Source: Paramacrobiotus richtersi (taxonomy: Eukaryota > Tardigrada > Eutardigrada > Parachela > Macrobiotidae). Taken from it: a stretch of 28,220 nt of DNA. The position numbers were made by a program, and so were the translations under genes. Each line of letters opens with the position of its first letter. Within the stretch, counting starts at the first letter, position 1. Shown here piece by piece: positions 11,101 to 18,880 of the stretch. The DNA is taken from positions 1-28,220 of the forward strand of contig JAQGAU010000432.1 of the NCBI GenBank assembly GCA_034698045.1, written 5' to 3'. The notes below the pieces were generated by a model that worked only from the letters and a program-made list of their open reading frames with translations, made no database searches and had not been told where the DNA came from.

Positions 11101-11861
11101 TCAAGCCCATTACAATGATTACATCAAGCTGCATTACACTTTGAATTAATTAAATTATATGCATTTAAAGTGACACAGGTTCCCGAAATCCTTTCGAATG
11201 TACAACCATAGCGCCTGGTTCTTGCGCAATAAGGAAGAACAATTATCAGATCTTTCTTGCTCAGATAACTGGATCAGAATTTCATCCAGAATTTCTTTAG
11301 ACTTGGACAAGCAAATTATAAGGCAAAAACTTGAAAACCAAGCCAGGCGACGCGAAGCGTCGCTACGGGTTTTAAGTCTGTAAGATAAGCCTTCTGCACT
11401 TTACAGTGTCGCACCTGCAATGCAGAAGCATAAACAGCAGGTTTTAGTCAGTTTTCGCAAATACCGTAACGACGATCGCAGTACTACTGCATCTTCAGGA
11501 TCAAAGCGATGGAACTGCCCTAACCCCGTTCGATCTGAGTGGACTGTTCATCATTTTAGCCGGCGGACTGCTTATTTCAGTGGTCGTGGCCGTTACGGAA
11601 TATCTATGCAAAGGGACAGACAAGTTCAGCACCTATGGTGTAAGCCTTTCGGATGTGACGTTACCTCAGGTCCTCAGAGATATCGGTATTGCACCATGTT
11701 CATTATAGATTTCCATGGAAAATGTTCTGCTCTTACTGAAGAAAGACGATGTGATGCCGGGGCTGGAACCAGCACTATCACTTCGTAAGCTCAATCACAA
11801 ACCATCGTCAAACAGGAGAAAGGGTTCGGAGAAACGGTCACAGGAACTTACGCCCATGTGA
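5192..11861 (+). CDS. Ionotropic glutamate receptor subunit, copy B, complete, 16 exons
   Basis: Predicted plasma-membrane ligand-gated cation channel subunit of 936 residues. Exons: 5192-5282, 5365-5493, 5793-6074, 6116-6396, 6600-6758, 6807-6962, 7199-7306, 7653-7748, 7815-8090, 8226-8543, 8931-8980, 9080-9159, 9876-10328, 10936-10973, 11499-11639, 11709-11861. Lengths sum to 2811 nt with all phases agreeing. Order: signal peptide (~1-27), amino-terminal domain (~30-400), S1 (~420-580, YEGYNMDLL, NGSWTGG, switch Arg about 541), TM1 (~582-601), pore loop WLVIATLLQQGPRIKPR (~633-649), M3 ending AAYTANLAAFLT, S2 (~680-830, PCDT), TM4 (~855-875), basic C tail. The pore has the family Q. The ligand pocket is divergent: Pro stands where the acidic contact of AMPA, kainate or NMDA receptors lies. 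Weak points are the 41-nt intron 6075-6115 and the 48-nt intron with donor GTCACC at 6759. Subfamily not assigned. Confidence 0.85.
8544..8930 (+). other. Copy B intron upstream of pore exon, with inverted repeat
   Basis: Intron between the TM1 exon and the pore exon. Donor GTACTA after Leu (8544) is chosen because it makes ...TPDESL join WLVIATLLQQG in phase, matching the usual spacing before the M2 loop. Arms at 8584-8599 and 8852-8867 are complementary at 14 of 16 positions and correspond to the perfect pair in copy A. Sequence around both arms is more alike between A and B than other intron sequence. Confidence 0.65.
9160..9875 (+). other. Long intron of copy B splitting YTANL/AAFLT, with hairpin
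   Basis: A 716-nt intron inside the most conserved channel motif. Donor GTTTGC at 9160, acceptor CCCTCAG ending 9875, phase 1, at the same place as in copy A. A 112-codon open frame at 9432-9770 lies wholly inside it and shows no known domain. The intron carries a strong perfect hairpin at 9723-9752. Confidence 0.75.
9723..9752. repeat. Perfect 13-bp hairpin in receptor B intron
   Basis: Arms ATAAAGCGACGTA (9723-9735) and the exact reverse complement (9740-9752) flank a 4-nt loop CGTA. The arms are GC-mixed, so the structure is not a by-product of base composition. Function unknown. Confidence 0.85.
10974..11498 (+). other. Intron of copy B before TM4 exon, with stem-loop
   Basis: A 525-nt intron between the short Cys exon (ACRAVKDKESNT) and the TM4 exon. 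Donor GTAAGT, acceptor CTTCAG. It contains an imperfect two-part stem-loop at 11329-11377, described separately. No other feature recognised. Confidence 0.65.
11329..11377. repeat. Two-tier stem-loop in receptor B intron
   Basis: An inner stem GCGACGC (11347-11353), loop GAA, and GCGTCGC (11357-11363) is enclosed by outer arms ACTTGAAAACC (11329-11339) and GGGTTTTAAGT (11367-11377), which pair at about 9 of 11 positions. Overall size is about 49 nt. It could be an RNA structure or a relic of a small inverted-repeat element. No function can be assigned. Confidence 0.6.
11640..11708 (+). other. 69-nt last intron of receptor B, readable if retained
   Basis: Donor GTAAGC after ...FSTYG and acceptor ATTATAG. 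The length is a multiple of three and the interior is open. If retained it adds 22 residues (beginning VSLSDVTL) and stops at a TAG that is itself the last three bases of the acceptor. Splicing instead adds the 50-residue basic tail (ISMENVLLLLKK...). Both products are possible. Confidence 0.55.
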
Positions 11862-13029
11862 CCGCGAGATTATCAATTTCGGATCTACTTGATGCCGGAT
11901 ATTCCTTTTTAGCACGGTTAAATTTTTAAGTATAGTTAAATGAAGTATAGTTAAATTTTTAGCACGGATTTTGCGTGAAAAAGAAATGGGTCTGTAACGT
12001 ACATGTATCACTTACAATTCATAACAAAGGACTATGTATGTTCGTGTGCCTTGCTGTTTCGTGAAGAGAGGCATGTTGTTGTTGGTACTGTAGACGTACT
12101 GCTGATCGTACCAGTTCTGAGTTCGCTATCAAAGGTTCAACTCATGAAAAATACTTACCGTGCCGTTACAGATCAAAATCAGCATGTGCAGTTTTAAACA
12201 TGCCGAGACAACGATACGCAAAGTCTCACTGTCAATGCCAGAAGCTAGCCAATAGAACTACGTACCGTATATATTCAGCACCGTGTCCGTTTCGGTTTCT
12301 GCGCGCGATTTGTTCGTGTGCAATCTGCAACCAGCGTTGGTGCTATATGAGCACGCACTAGTACTTAACTTTCCGTCATTCATATTAATCATGCAAAACC
12401 AGTATTCAGTATGCACAATTTAGTATTCAGAAATAAAAGAAGTCAATAAAGTTCAATGGATACAGTACTGTGTCTGAAGAGACGCTAAGAGAACAGTTTG
12501 AGGTAGGTCATGCCCTTTTTTTCAGCATTTTGTTTCAGGGGGGTAACACGCAATGCGTTAGAAGGAAGTACCTGATGACTGATTGTTTCTTATACTACGA
12601 CATTAGTGCACCATGACCACAAATTTTAATTCATTTGCATAGCAATACTAATAAGCGAGAGTATAAATATTTCAGATTAACCGGGACCCAAAAAACATCG
12701 AGCTTCTGTTTTAAAAGGCATAATTACGAAATCAATGGTAAAAACACAAATTAACACTGAAACGCAGTTCAAAAACAACGACACAAACACGGTTTTTAAA
12801 ACTGAAATACCTGCCAGTAAAAGCCAATAAGCAGATTGCCATTGGGCCTCTTGTTAAACCCGCACATGAACAGATCGGCAATTTTTAAAAATCAGGGAAG
12901 CAAGATATCGTCTTTCGTACTTTTCCATTGGAAAGAGCATGAAAAGTTGTCCGAACAGGTTATCAACTTCTGTTTATTGTTTACATACGGAATTTACAGA
13001 ACGAGGGTAAAGAAAACAGTGGATCATGT
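11862..13029. other. 3' flank of receptor B, no further gene seen
   Basis: After the receptor stop at 11859-11861 there is a non-coding, moderately AT-rich stretch. AATAAA hexamers at 12432-12437 and 12445-12450 are candidate polyadenylation signals, which would give a 3' untranslated region of about 590 nt. An open frame beginning near 12836 runs only because it enters the tandem repeat to its right. Confidence 0.5.
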
Positions 13030-13452
13030 TGGTGCCCCGACATGCTGTGGAGGTGCCGCGACATGCTGTGGATCAGCTTGGTGCCCCGACATGCTGTGGA
13101 TCAGCTTGGTGCTCGACATGCTGTGGATCAGCTTGGTGCCCCGACATGCTGTGGATCTGCCTGATGCCCCGACATGCTGTGGATCAGCTTGGTGCCCCGA
13201 AATGCTGTGGATCAGCTTGGTGCCCCGACATGCCGTGGATCAGCCTGGTGCCACGACATGGTGTGGATCAGCCTGGTGCCCCGACAGGATGTGGATCAGC
13301 TTGGTGCCCCGACAGGATGTGGATCAGCCTGGTGCCCCAACATGATGCGATCAGCTTCGTGCCCGGACAGGATGTGGATTAACTTGGTGCCCCAAGATGA
13401 TGCGGCTCAGCTTGGTGCCTCGACATGATGTGGATCAGCTTGGTGCCCGGAC
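13030..13452. repeat. Minisatellite, 28-bp unit, about 15 copies
   Basis: Head-to-tail units built on GTGCCCCGACATGCTGTGG followed by ATCAGCTTG. Most are 28 bp, with a few 27-bp units. Central units carry CAGGATGTGG or CATGATG in place of CATGCTGTGG, so sub-families are present. Because 28 is not a multiple of three and the unit has no stop on this strand, all three forward frames stay open and translate to the same 28-residue cycle in different phases. The resulting open frames are composition effects, not genes. Confidence 0.9.
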
Positions 13453-13454
13453 GT

Positions 13455-13910
13455 CTTCGCATCCATCCAGGTCCTCGTATCCATCCAGGTCCTCGCATCC
13501 ATCCAGGTCCTCGCATACACCCAGATCCTCGCATCCAGCCAGTTCCTCGCATCCATCCAGGTTCTCGCATCCCTTCAGTTCCTCCCACCCAGCCAGGTCC
13601 TCGCATCTATCCAGGTCCTCGCATCCATCCAGTTCCTCGCTTGTCCATCCAGGTTCTCGCTTGTCCATCCAGGTCCTCGCATCCATCCAAGTCCTCGCAT
13701 CCATCCAGGTCCTCGCGTCCATCTAGGTCCTCGCATCCATCCAGGTCCTCGCATCCATCCAGGTTCTCGCTTGTCCATCCAGGTTCTCGCTTGTCCATCC
13801 AGGTTCTCGCTTGTCCATCCAGGTCCTCGCATCCATCCAGGTCCTCGCATCCATCCAGGTTCTCGCTTGTCCATCCAGGTCCTCGCATCCATCCAGGTCC
13901 TCGCATTCAG
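13455..13910. repeat. Minisatellite, 18-bp unit with 20-bp variant, about 24 copies
   Basis: Units of CATCCATCCAGGTCCTCG (18 bp) alternate with a 20-bp form containing CTTGTCCATCCAGGTTCTCG. It begins within a few bases of the end of the 28-bp array yet is unrelated in sequence. The 18-bp unit reads as six-residue cycles on both strands (for example HPSRSS on + and GCEDLD on -). The 20-bp variants shift the frame. No start, splice or domain evidence supports coding. Confidence 0.9.
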
Positions 13911-13997
13911 CCACCTCGACGATCTTGGCCTGCGCCGTTGAAAACGTTGAAAAATGTAATGATTTGATAACCGCGTTTACCATCCCGGGGCAATCTT

Positions 13998-14372
13998 AAA
14001 CACAATGGAGCTGGAATACCGACAAGTTGTCGAAAAACGCTGTCAAACCTAGTGCTGCGAGGTCTTGGATGACGGCCTTGACCTTTAACCCGCCCGTTGA
14101 CGCAACTGCTCCAGCTAGCTGGCCACGTTGTTCAGCGCCAAGACCAGCAGCGAACTGGCCGCACTAGCCGAATCCTCCACGATGGACACGGCCAGGGTCT
14201 TTAGTTTCACGTCGAACCGGTTCTCGACGAAGGACGGCGGGTACATCATGATGGGCGCGCCCTCCTTGTAGTCGATGGCCTCGTACAGCTTCTTCTTCTC
14301 CTCCGGACTCATGATATCCGCTAACTTTTTCTCCAAGTCCGTATTGCTGAGCTGTACAAGTTCAGTCAGTGC
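13998..14372 (-). pseudogene. VPS13-like fragment, downstream piece
   Basis: On the - strand, TDLEKKLADIMSPEEKKKLY, then YPPSFVENRFDVKLK and a run ending LLVLALNNVAS, match the VPS13 segment usually written LM(T/S)PEEK-LY-AIGY followed by a YP-EYV strand region. VPS13 proteins are large lipid-transfer proteins at membrane contact sites. Similarity continues beyond an in-frame TAG (14115-14117) with LEQLRQRAG, then after a frame change with LKVKAVIQDLAALGL, as VPS13 does (EQRPGA...KVKA). The upper edge follows a possible acceptor CTCAG. Only about 120 of more than 3000 expected residues are here, with one stop and one frameshift, so it is read as a remnant. Confidence 0.7.
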
Positions 14373-14432
14373 ACTTAATGGTTTATGGGGCTGGAATGTT
14401 AGTTTCTCATGTGCGCTTCTCAGCGCGCACAT

Positions 14433-15122
14433 AAGCTAAGATCACAGCCGATATTGTAGTCAAGCAAACAATTTCCTGGCATAAAAGCCATTTAATGATA
14501 TCGATAAGGCCATCGGAACAAAAATGTTCATTTTATTTACGCTACATTTTTCGTTTCCAATTTTTAAATTTAAAAAAATTTCGGTCACATTTGGGGACTT
14601 ATCAGATGCTACTGGTGGCGAATTGTAACTTACTGTTTATTTAATACGAATTTAATTAAGACTTGCTTAATTCATTTTCTGATTAAAACTAACTGAAATC
14701 CTTTAGTGATTATTTCAGTTCTAATTATTTAATTGGTGTTGCTTACTTGGAATTTACTAGGAAGCAAAGTAATTATTAATATGCATGAACATTACTCATT
14801 ATCCTAACTTAAGAAAGAATACTTTACTGTCGAAAAAAGGCCATGTTTTCATTTTCTTTGTAATGGAAATATATTTGAAAAATGTTAAACATGTTAAAAA
14901 TATTTTCAAAAAATTGAAAAAAAAACAGAATTGAAGAAATATTACAAAAAATAAATCTTAAATATATTCAAAATATTCAAACAACATTAAAAAATAAAAT
15001 TAACACATACTAAAAAATAATAAAAGTATTAAAAAAATAATAAAAACATAAAACAATTCTAAAAAAATACTGAAAAACAACAGAGAAAAATATTGTATGA
15101 AATGACTGACTGACGTTCTTAC
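14433..15122. other. AT-rich spacer between the two VPS13-like pieces
   Basis: Behaves as an intron of the minus-strand VPS13-like locus: the piece to its right ends in CCCCAG|GTAAGA on the - strand. The interior is extremely AT-rich (notably 14870-15090, runs of AAAAATA). No coding or structured element is visible. Confidence 0.5.
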
Positions 15123-15345
15123 CTGGGGTTGTTTGCCCTTGCCGGTCATCCAGTCCCACCAGCCGACCTGCTGCTCCTGCACGGCCGGCTGCAGCATCTT
15201 GGCGTCCACCTCGGCCTGCTGGTGTATCAGCACAATGGTGAAGACGGTCAGCTCGCGTTTCAGCGCGTCAATGTCGCTCAGCAGCGCCGCTGCAGGTTTG
15301 GCCGTGATCAGCTTCTGGTGCACAAGCGCCGGTACTTGCGCAGCT
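15123..15345 (-). pseudogene. VPS13-like fragment, upstream piece
   Basis: The - strand reads QKLITAKPAAALLSDIDALK, then RELTVFTIVLIHQQAEVD and later GWWDWMTGKGKQPQ. This matches the VPS13 region LE..LDVFNI.LARQQAE....GWW.W that directly precedes the PEEK-LY segment found in the other piece, so the two are co-linear. The donor GTAAG (plus CTTAC at 15118-15122) is good. Upstream, the expected KYRRLC sequence is present but one base out of frame, and the similarity stops at a tandem repeat. The N-terminal chorein part of VPS13 is absent from the window. A truncated remnant is the best reading, with assembly error the alternative. Confidence 0.7.
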
Positions 15346-15490
15346 TGTCGGAAGGAGGAATTAGCATGGTGCAGCTTGTCGGAAGGAGGAATCAGCATGG
15401 TTCGGCTTTTCGGGGACGAATCAGCATGGTGCAGCTTGTCGGAAGGAGGAATCAACATGGCTTCACTTTTCGGGGACGAACCAGGATGTT
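15340..15490. repeat. Short tandem array, mixed 31- and 29-bp units
   Basis: Five units. Three are 31 bp, beginning GCAGCTTGTCGGAAGGAGGA. Two are 29 bp, with CTTTTCGGGGACGAA in the centre. All end in a version of ATCAGCATGGT. The first unit overlaps the end of recognisable VPS13 sequence, so the unit may have been seeded from that exon. Confidence 0.8.
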
Positions 15491-15960
15491 GTTAAGTCAG
15501 TAATATTTAAGCCGAAGAAGGGGGGGTGGGGTAAAGATAGTAATAAGACCAAATGTTGCACCATTCGATAGAACTCGACGAGCTGAGTCGAATGATACCA
15601 AATTTGGACCAAAAAAATATTACTGACGCTAATATGCAGCGGGAGCTGCATAGTACTGTCTTGTCATCAACTGAGCCAACAATGTGAAGAAACACAAAAA
15701 GTAATACCAAATTTACGAATTTCATGAGCAATGTATATAAACGCTTTGGTGATACAAAGAACAAATATTACAAAATTCCCAAGACAATAGCGCAAATTTG
15801 TTGATAATGCTAAGGTAGTAAAGCAAGAGATAAAACCACGAAAATGAAAAAATTCGAAAAAAAAAACAAAGTTTAAAATAAAGGAGAAATTGAAAAAAGG
15901 AAGAAAGACACTCAGGAAATAAGCAAAATGATCGATGTACGTTCGTACCTAAATTCGTTA
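15491..15960. other. Spacer between VPS13-like and FEM-1-like loci
   Basis: AT-rich, with no recognisable exon on either strand. Minus-strand open frames of 62 to 85 codons are rich in Phe and Leu as expected from A-rich sequence on the other strand. The missing N-terminal exons of VPS13 are not here. Confidence 0.5.
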
Positions 15961-16455
15961 ACTCCACACGCCAGATGCAACAATGTCCGCTAGCTCTCCC
16001 CCCGAGGATTAATCTTCATCAGATAGTACGCCTTAGTCGTAATGTCCCGCACCAACTCCCGATCCATTGTATTACGCATCATAACAAACAACGACACCAA
16101 GTGCAGACACACCACAGGATTCAGTCGGTCCACCGCGCCGTCCACCGCGCCGCCCTCCGCGCCGGCCAGCAGCGTGTGCACGCGCATGAAAATCTTCTCC
16201 AAAACCATCTTCAAGTCGGCCAACGTGATATTCTGTACACCCTGCAGCGTCTAGTGGGTCTCCTTGAAGAAGAAGAGCTCGGCGAAGTAGACAAAAGAGG
16301 AGACGGCTATGTGGTTCAGGGGTTCCAGGTGCTGGGGTAGGACTTCGTTGGGGTCATGCCGGAGGCGTCCTTTTCCATGTGGGCACCGCGTAGCATCAGC
16401 AGTTGCATAATGTCCACGTGGCCCGATTCAGCTCAGTCGTGGAGGGCCGTGTTGC
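15961..16455 (-). pseudogene. FEM-1-like C-terminal portion, interrupted by stops and a deletion
   Basis: Continues the ankyrin exon at 17070-17384. The acceptor ACTGACAG joins in phase to give KGNTALHD, then a TGA (16433-16435) where FEM-1 has Cys, then AESGHVDIMQLLMLRGAHME and a GMTP motif. From there the frame changes and jumps straight to HIAVSSFVYFAELF, TLADLKMVLEK and later AYYLMKINPRGES and TLLHLAC, the FEM-1 C-terminal half. The roughly 150 to 200 residues normally between are missing. Two further in-frame TAGs lie at 16251-16253 and 15990-15992. FEM-1 proteins are substrate receptors of CUL2 ubiquitin ligases. Three stops, a frameshift and a deletion make a working protein unlikely. 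Confidence 0.8.
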
Positions 16456-17069
16456 CTGTCAGTGAGCAAGAAATTTGCATTTTTTGTGCAATTTTTCTTA
16501 CATTTATTTGTTATTTAAAAACATTAATTACTTAAAATCAAAACATTAATTTAATTTTTACTGTAATTAATTACTACAAAATAATGCACTTTACTTACAG
16601 CCTGCAACTTTCCCTTGCATACCGACGATGATACCGTCATTCATTACAATCTATGGCTCAGTACAATCGATCAGCATTTGTCTATCGCAGTTCTTATTGT
16701 GATAGCATAAAAATTGATTTCATTTCAAAAATACCGTAACTGGTATATGTAAATTTCCGAACCCGAGCATACTGTACTGTAATTCCCAAAGAGAGGATAC
16801 ACATGTTGACCATTAATTTGGTGTGCGAGTAACAAAATCTTGGACAATTCTTTCCATATGGACACTCGATTTAACATACATTCTTTCGTTTAATTTGCGC
16901 TCTGGCTCGACTGGCAAGCGTCAAAACCTCATAATTTCAAAAAATCAAACATGAATTTTATTGTCTCTCTGCCCTCATTCTGCACTGTGTGCAATGCAGA
17001 TCAAATAAAAATAATTTTCATTAAAAATGATAAAAACGCTTATGAACAAACAAAACCAAGATCGGGTAC
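16456..17069 (-). other. Intron of FEM-1-like locus
   Basis: A 614-nt minus-strand intron with donor GTACCC (plus GGGTAC at 17064-17069) and acceptor ACTGACAG, phase 1. Splicing restores the FEM-1 sequence SIKG|NTALHD. AT-rich, with no other feature seen. Confidence 0.65.
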
Positions 17070-17384
17070 CTTTGATGCTCTTCCGGTTGACCGTGGCGCC
17101 CTTCTCCAGGAGATACTTAACAATCTGGATGTGGTTGCGATAACACGCGATCATCAGCGAAGTGTGTCCGTGGCAGTTGGCGATCTCCAGGTCGGCGACC
17201 TGCTCCACCAGGAACCGGACAATCTGCATGCGCCCGTCGTAGCAAGCGGCGCGCAACGGAGTCGAGTTGGTGGAGGTGACGTCGTTGACGTTGGCCTGAC
17301 ACTCCGTCACCAGGTAGCGCACCACCTCGAAGAACCCGGCCGCCGCCGCCGACCACAGGGCCGATGCGCGCTCCACCTTGTCAC
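17070..17384 (-). pseudogene. FEM-1-like ankyrin-repeat exon (itself open)
   Basis: A 315-nt exon on the - strand, bounded by acceptor TTTCCGTAG and donor AAAG|GTACCC. It encodes three ankyrin repeats with close FEM-1 signatures: SALWSAAAAGFFEVVRYLV, STNSTPLRAACYDGRMQIV, GHTSLMIACYRNHIQIVKYL, then KGATVNRKSIKG. The TNSTPLRAAC block is diagnostic for FEM-1. The exon has no lesion of its own, but the next one carries stops and a deletion, so it is classed with a pseudogene. A 5' FEM-1 exon with the first ankyrin repeats was not found upstream. If the downstream stops are sequence errors, this would be part of a functional FEM-1 gene. Confidence 0.8.
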
Positions 17385-17399
17385 CTACGGAAACACAGC

Positions 17400-17930
17400 T
17401 GCTCACATTTTTGTTCTCATCCACTTGCTCATATTCTAAAAGACATTATGCTCCAGTTGTTTTTGATCTTTATTCCAGCTTTTTACACATTTTTCATTAC
17501 AATTTAATAATATTCTTTCTAAATCATTCTTTATGAAGAGGTTACTTCCGGTTGTTTTCAACATTTTACTGATTCTAATATTTTTATTATACAATCTACG
17601 TTTTTTTAAATTTTGTTAATTTTTTGTATGAAAACGTTAATTCCTAAAACAGATCTGATTTCACTGTAAATTATCCGGCGATTTGGTTTCTGAAAATACC
17701 ACCGCAGCGATGACTGGACCGACTGTCAAAACTCGACCCATTGCTTACCAATATGTCCATTTCTCGCTGAACAAATACCGGAAAAAAGCGCAAACAATCC
17801 AGGGAACCAGAAACAAGGAAAATTATCGGAAGCAGTGAAAATATCAAAAAAACACTGAAATCGTGGAAAAGTACGATAAATGACGAAAAACGGTCCACTC
17901 TAGTAAAAACAGACAACTTACCCCGTCCGA
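17400..17930. other. Non-coding stretch upstream of FEM-1-like exon
   Basis: AT-rich, with no exon recognised. It would be intron or 5' flank of the FEM-1-like locus. A minus-strand GTAAG (plus CTTAC at 17919-17923) at its right end could be the donor of the unrecognised piece that follows. Confidence 0.4.
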
Positions 17931-18236
17931 AAACGCTCAGCCCGCTGATCGTGGTGGTGCGGGAGTCGGTGCCGACAAACAGGTCCGGGAAAAACAGCCC
18001 GCTATCCGTTTAGAAGACCACACACGGGCCAGGTGCGCGAGGTCGAGGTGTACGACGTCCGAGCCGAGCGGGAGAATCAACTCGTTGGAGAAAGCCCCGG
18101 CGTCCCACTGCAACGGCAAACACTCGATGAACATGCTGTCAGATGGAACGGATTGTCTTCCGTACGTACCTTCGGCAGCCGGAAACGTTCGGCACTGCGC
18201 TCGCACTCCAGTGTTTCTTTCATCCAGAAAAATCAT
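17924..18236 (-). pseudogene. Unrecognised coding-like segment, frame broken
   Basis: The - strand reads SMFIECLPLQWDAGAF, then SNELILPLGSDVVHLDLAHL. After a one-base frame change with an in-frame TAA comes DSGLFFPDLFVGTDSRTTTI, then SGLSVFG and a donor GTAAG. The text has the look of a conserved, GC-richer exon amid AT-rich DNA, but I do not recognise the family. A possible small exon ending in CTGCCGAAG|GTACGT lies just upstream (about 18180-18236). The break suggests the same decay or sequence-quality problem as in the neighbouring VPS13 and FEM-1 pieces. Confidence 0.4.
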
Positions 18237-18344
18237 GAAACCACACTACACCACTCTGATTATATTACCAAGAAGAATTATTTCATTAATACTTAATTTT
18301 TCCTACTGAATATTTACTGACTACAGACTTACTTAATTAACTAA

Positions 18345-18845
18345 CTACGCAACCTGCCGACTTATTTAGCTACCTTTTTACTTACATACGGACCTATTTT
18401 TCAATTATTCAATTATTTACTTAATCTACCGAATTTTTTTACTTACATACGGACTTATTTTTCAATTAATTACGTAATCTACCGATTTATTTAGCTACTT
18501 TTTTACTTACATACGGACTTATTTTTCAATTAATTACGTAATCTACCGATTTGCTTAGCTACTTTTTTACTTCCTTACGAACTTATTTATTATCTAATTA
18601 CGTAATCTACCGATTTATCTAGCTACGTTTTTACTTCCTTACGAACTTACTTATTAACTAATTACGTAATCTACCGATTTACTTAGCTACTTTTTTACTT
18701 ACTTACGGACTTATTTATTGACTAAATACATATCTACCGACTTATTTCTCTACTTTTTCACTTATTTATTAACTAATTACGTGATCTACAGACTTATTTA
18801 TCTACTTTCTTAGTTACTTACTGATTTATTTATTAACTAATTACG
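18345..18845. repeat. AT-rich tandem repeat, about 63-bp unit, roughly 8 copies
   Basis: Diverged units share the string ACGGACTTATTT, then TAATTACGTAATCTACCGA, then TTTAGCTACTTTTTTACTTA. Successive copies are spaced by about 63 bp. Later copies degrade towards the right. There is a weaker internal 4-base rhythm (ACTT/ACTTA), suggesting the unit grew from a shorter repeat. Confidence 0.8.
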
Positions 18846-18880
18846 ATTTACGTGATAGATCGACAGAAACGCACTCACCC

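Noticed and set aside
13030-13910. CRISPR-like array
   Set aside because: The units are contiguous with no unique spacers, and the surroundings are intron-containing animal genes.
12836-13983. Several long open frames (84 to 180 codons) on both strands
   Set aside because: They run through the two minisatellites, and their repeated translations simply follow the 28- and 18-bp units. No start context, splice sites or domains.
15129-15503. 124- and 120-codon plus-strand open frames
   Set aside because: Antisense to the VPS13-like exon and then extended by the tandem repeat.
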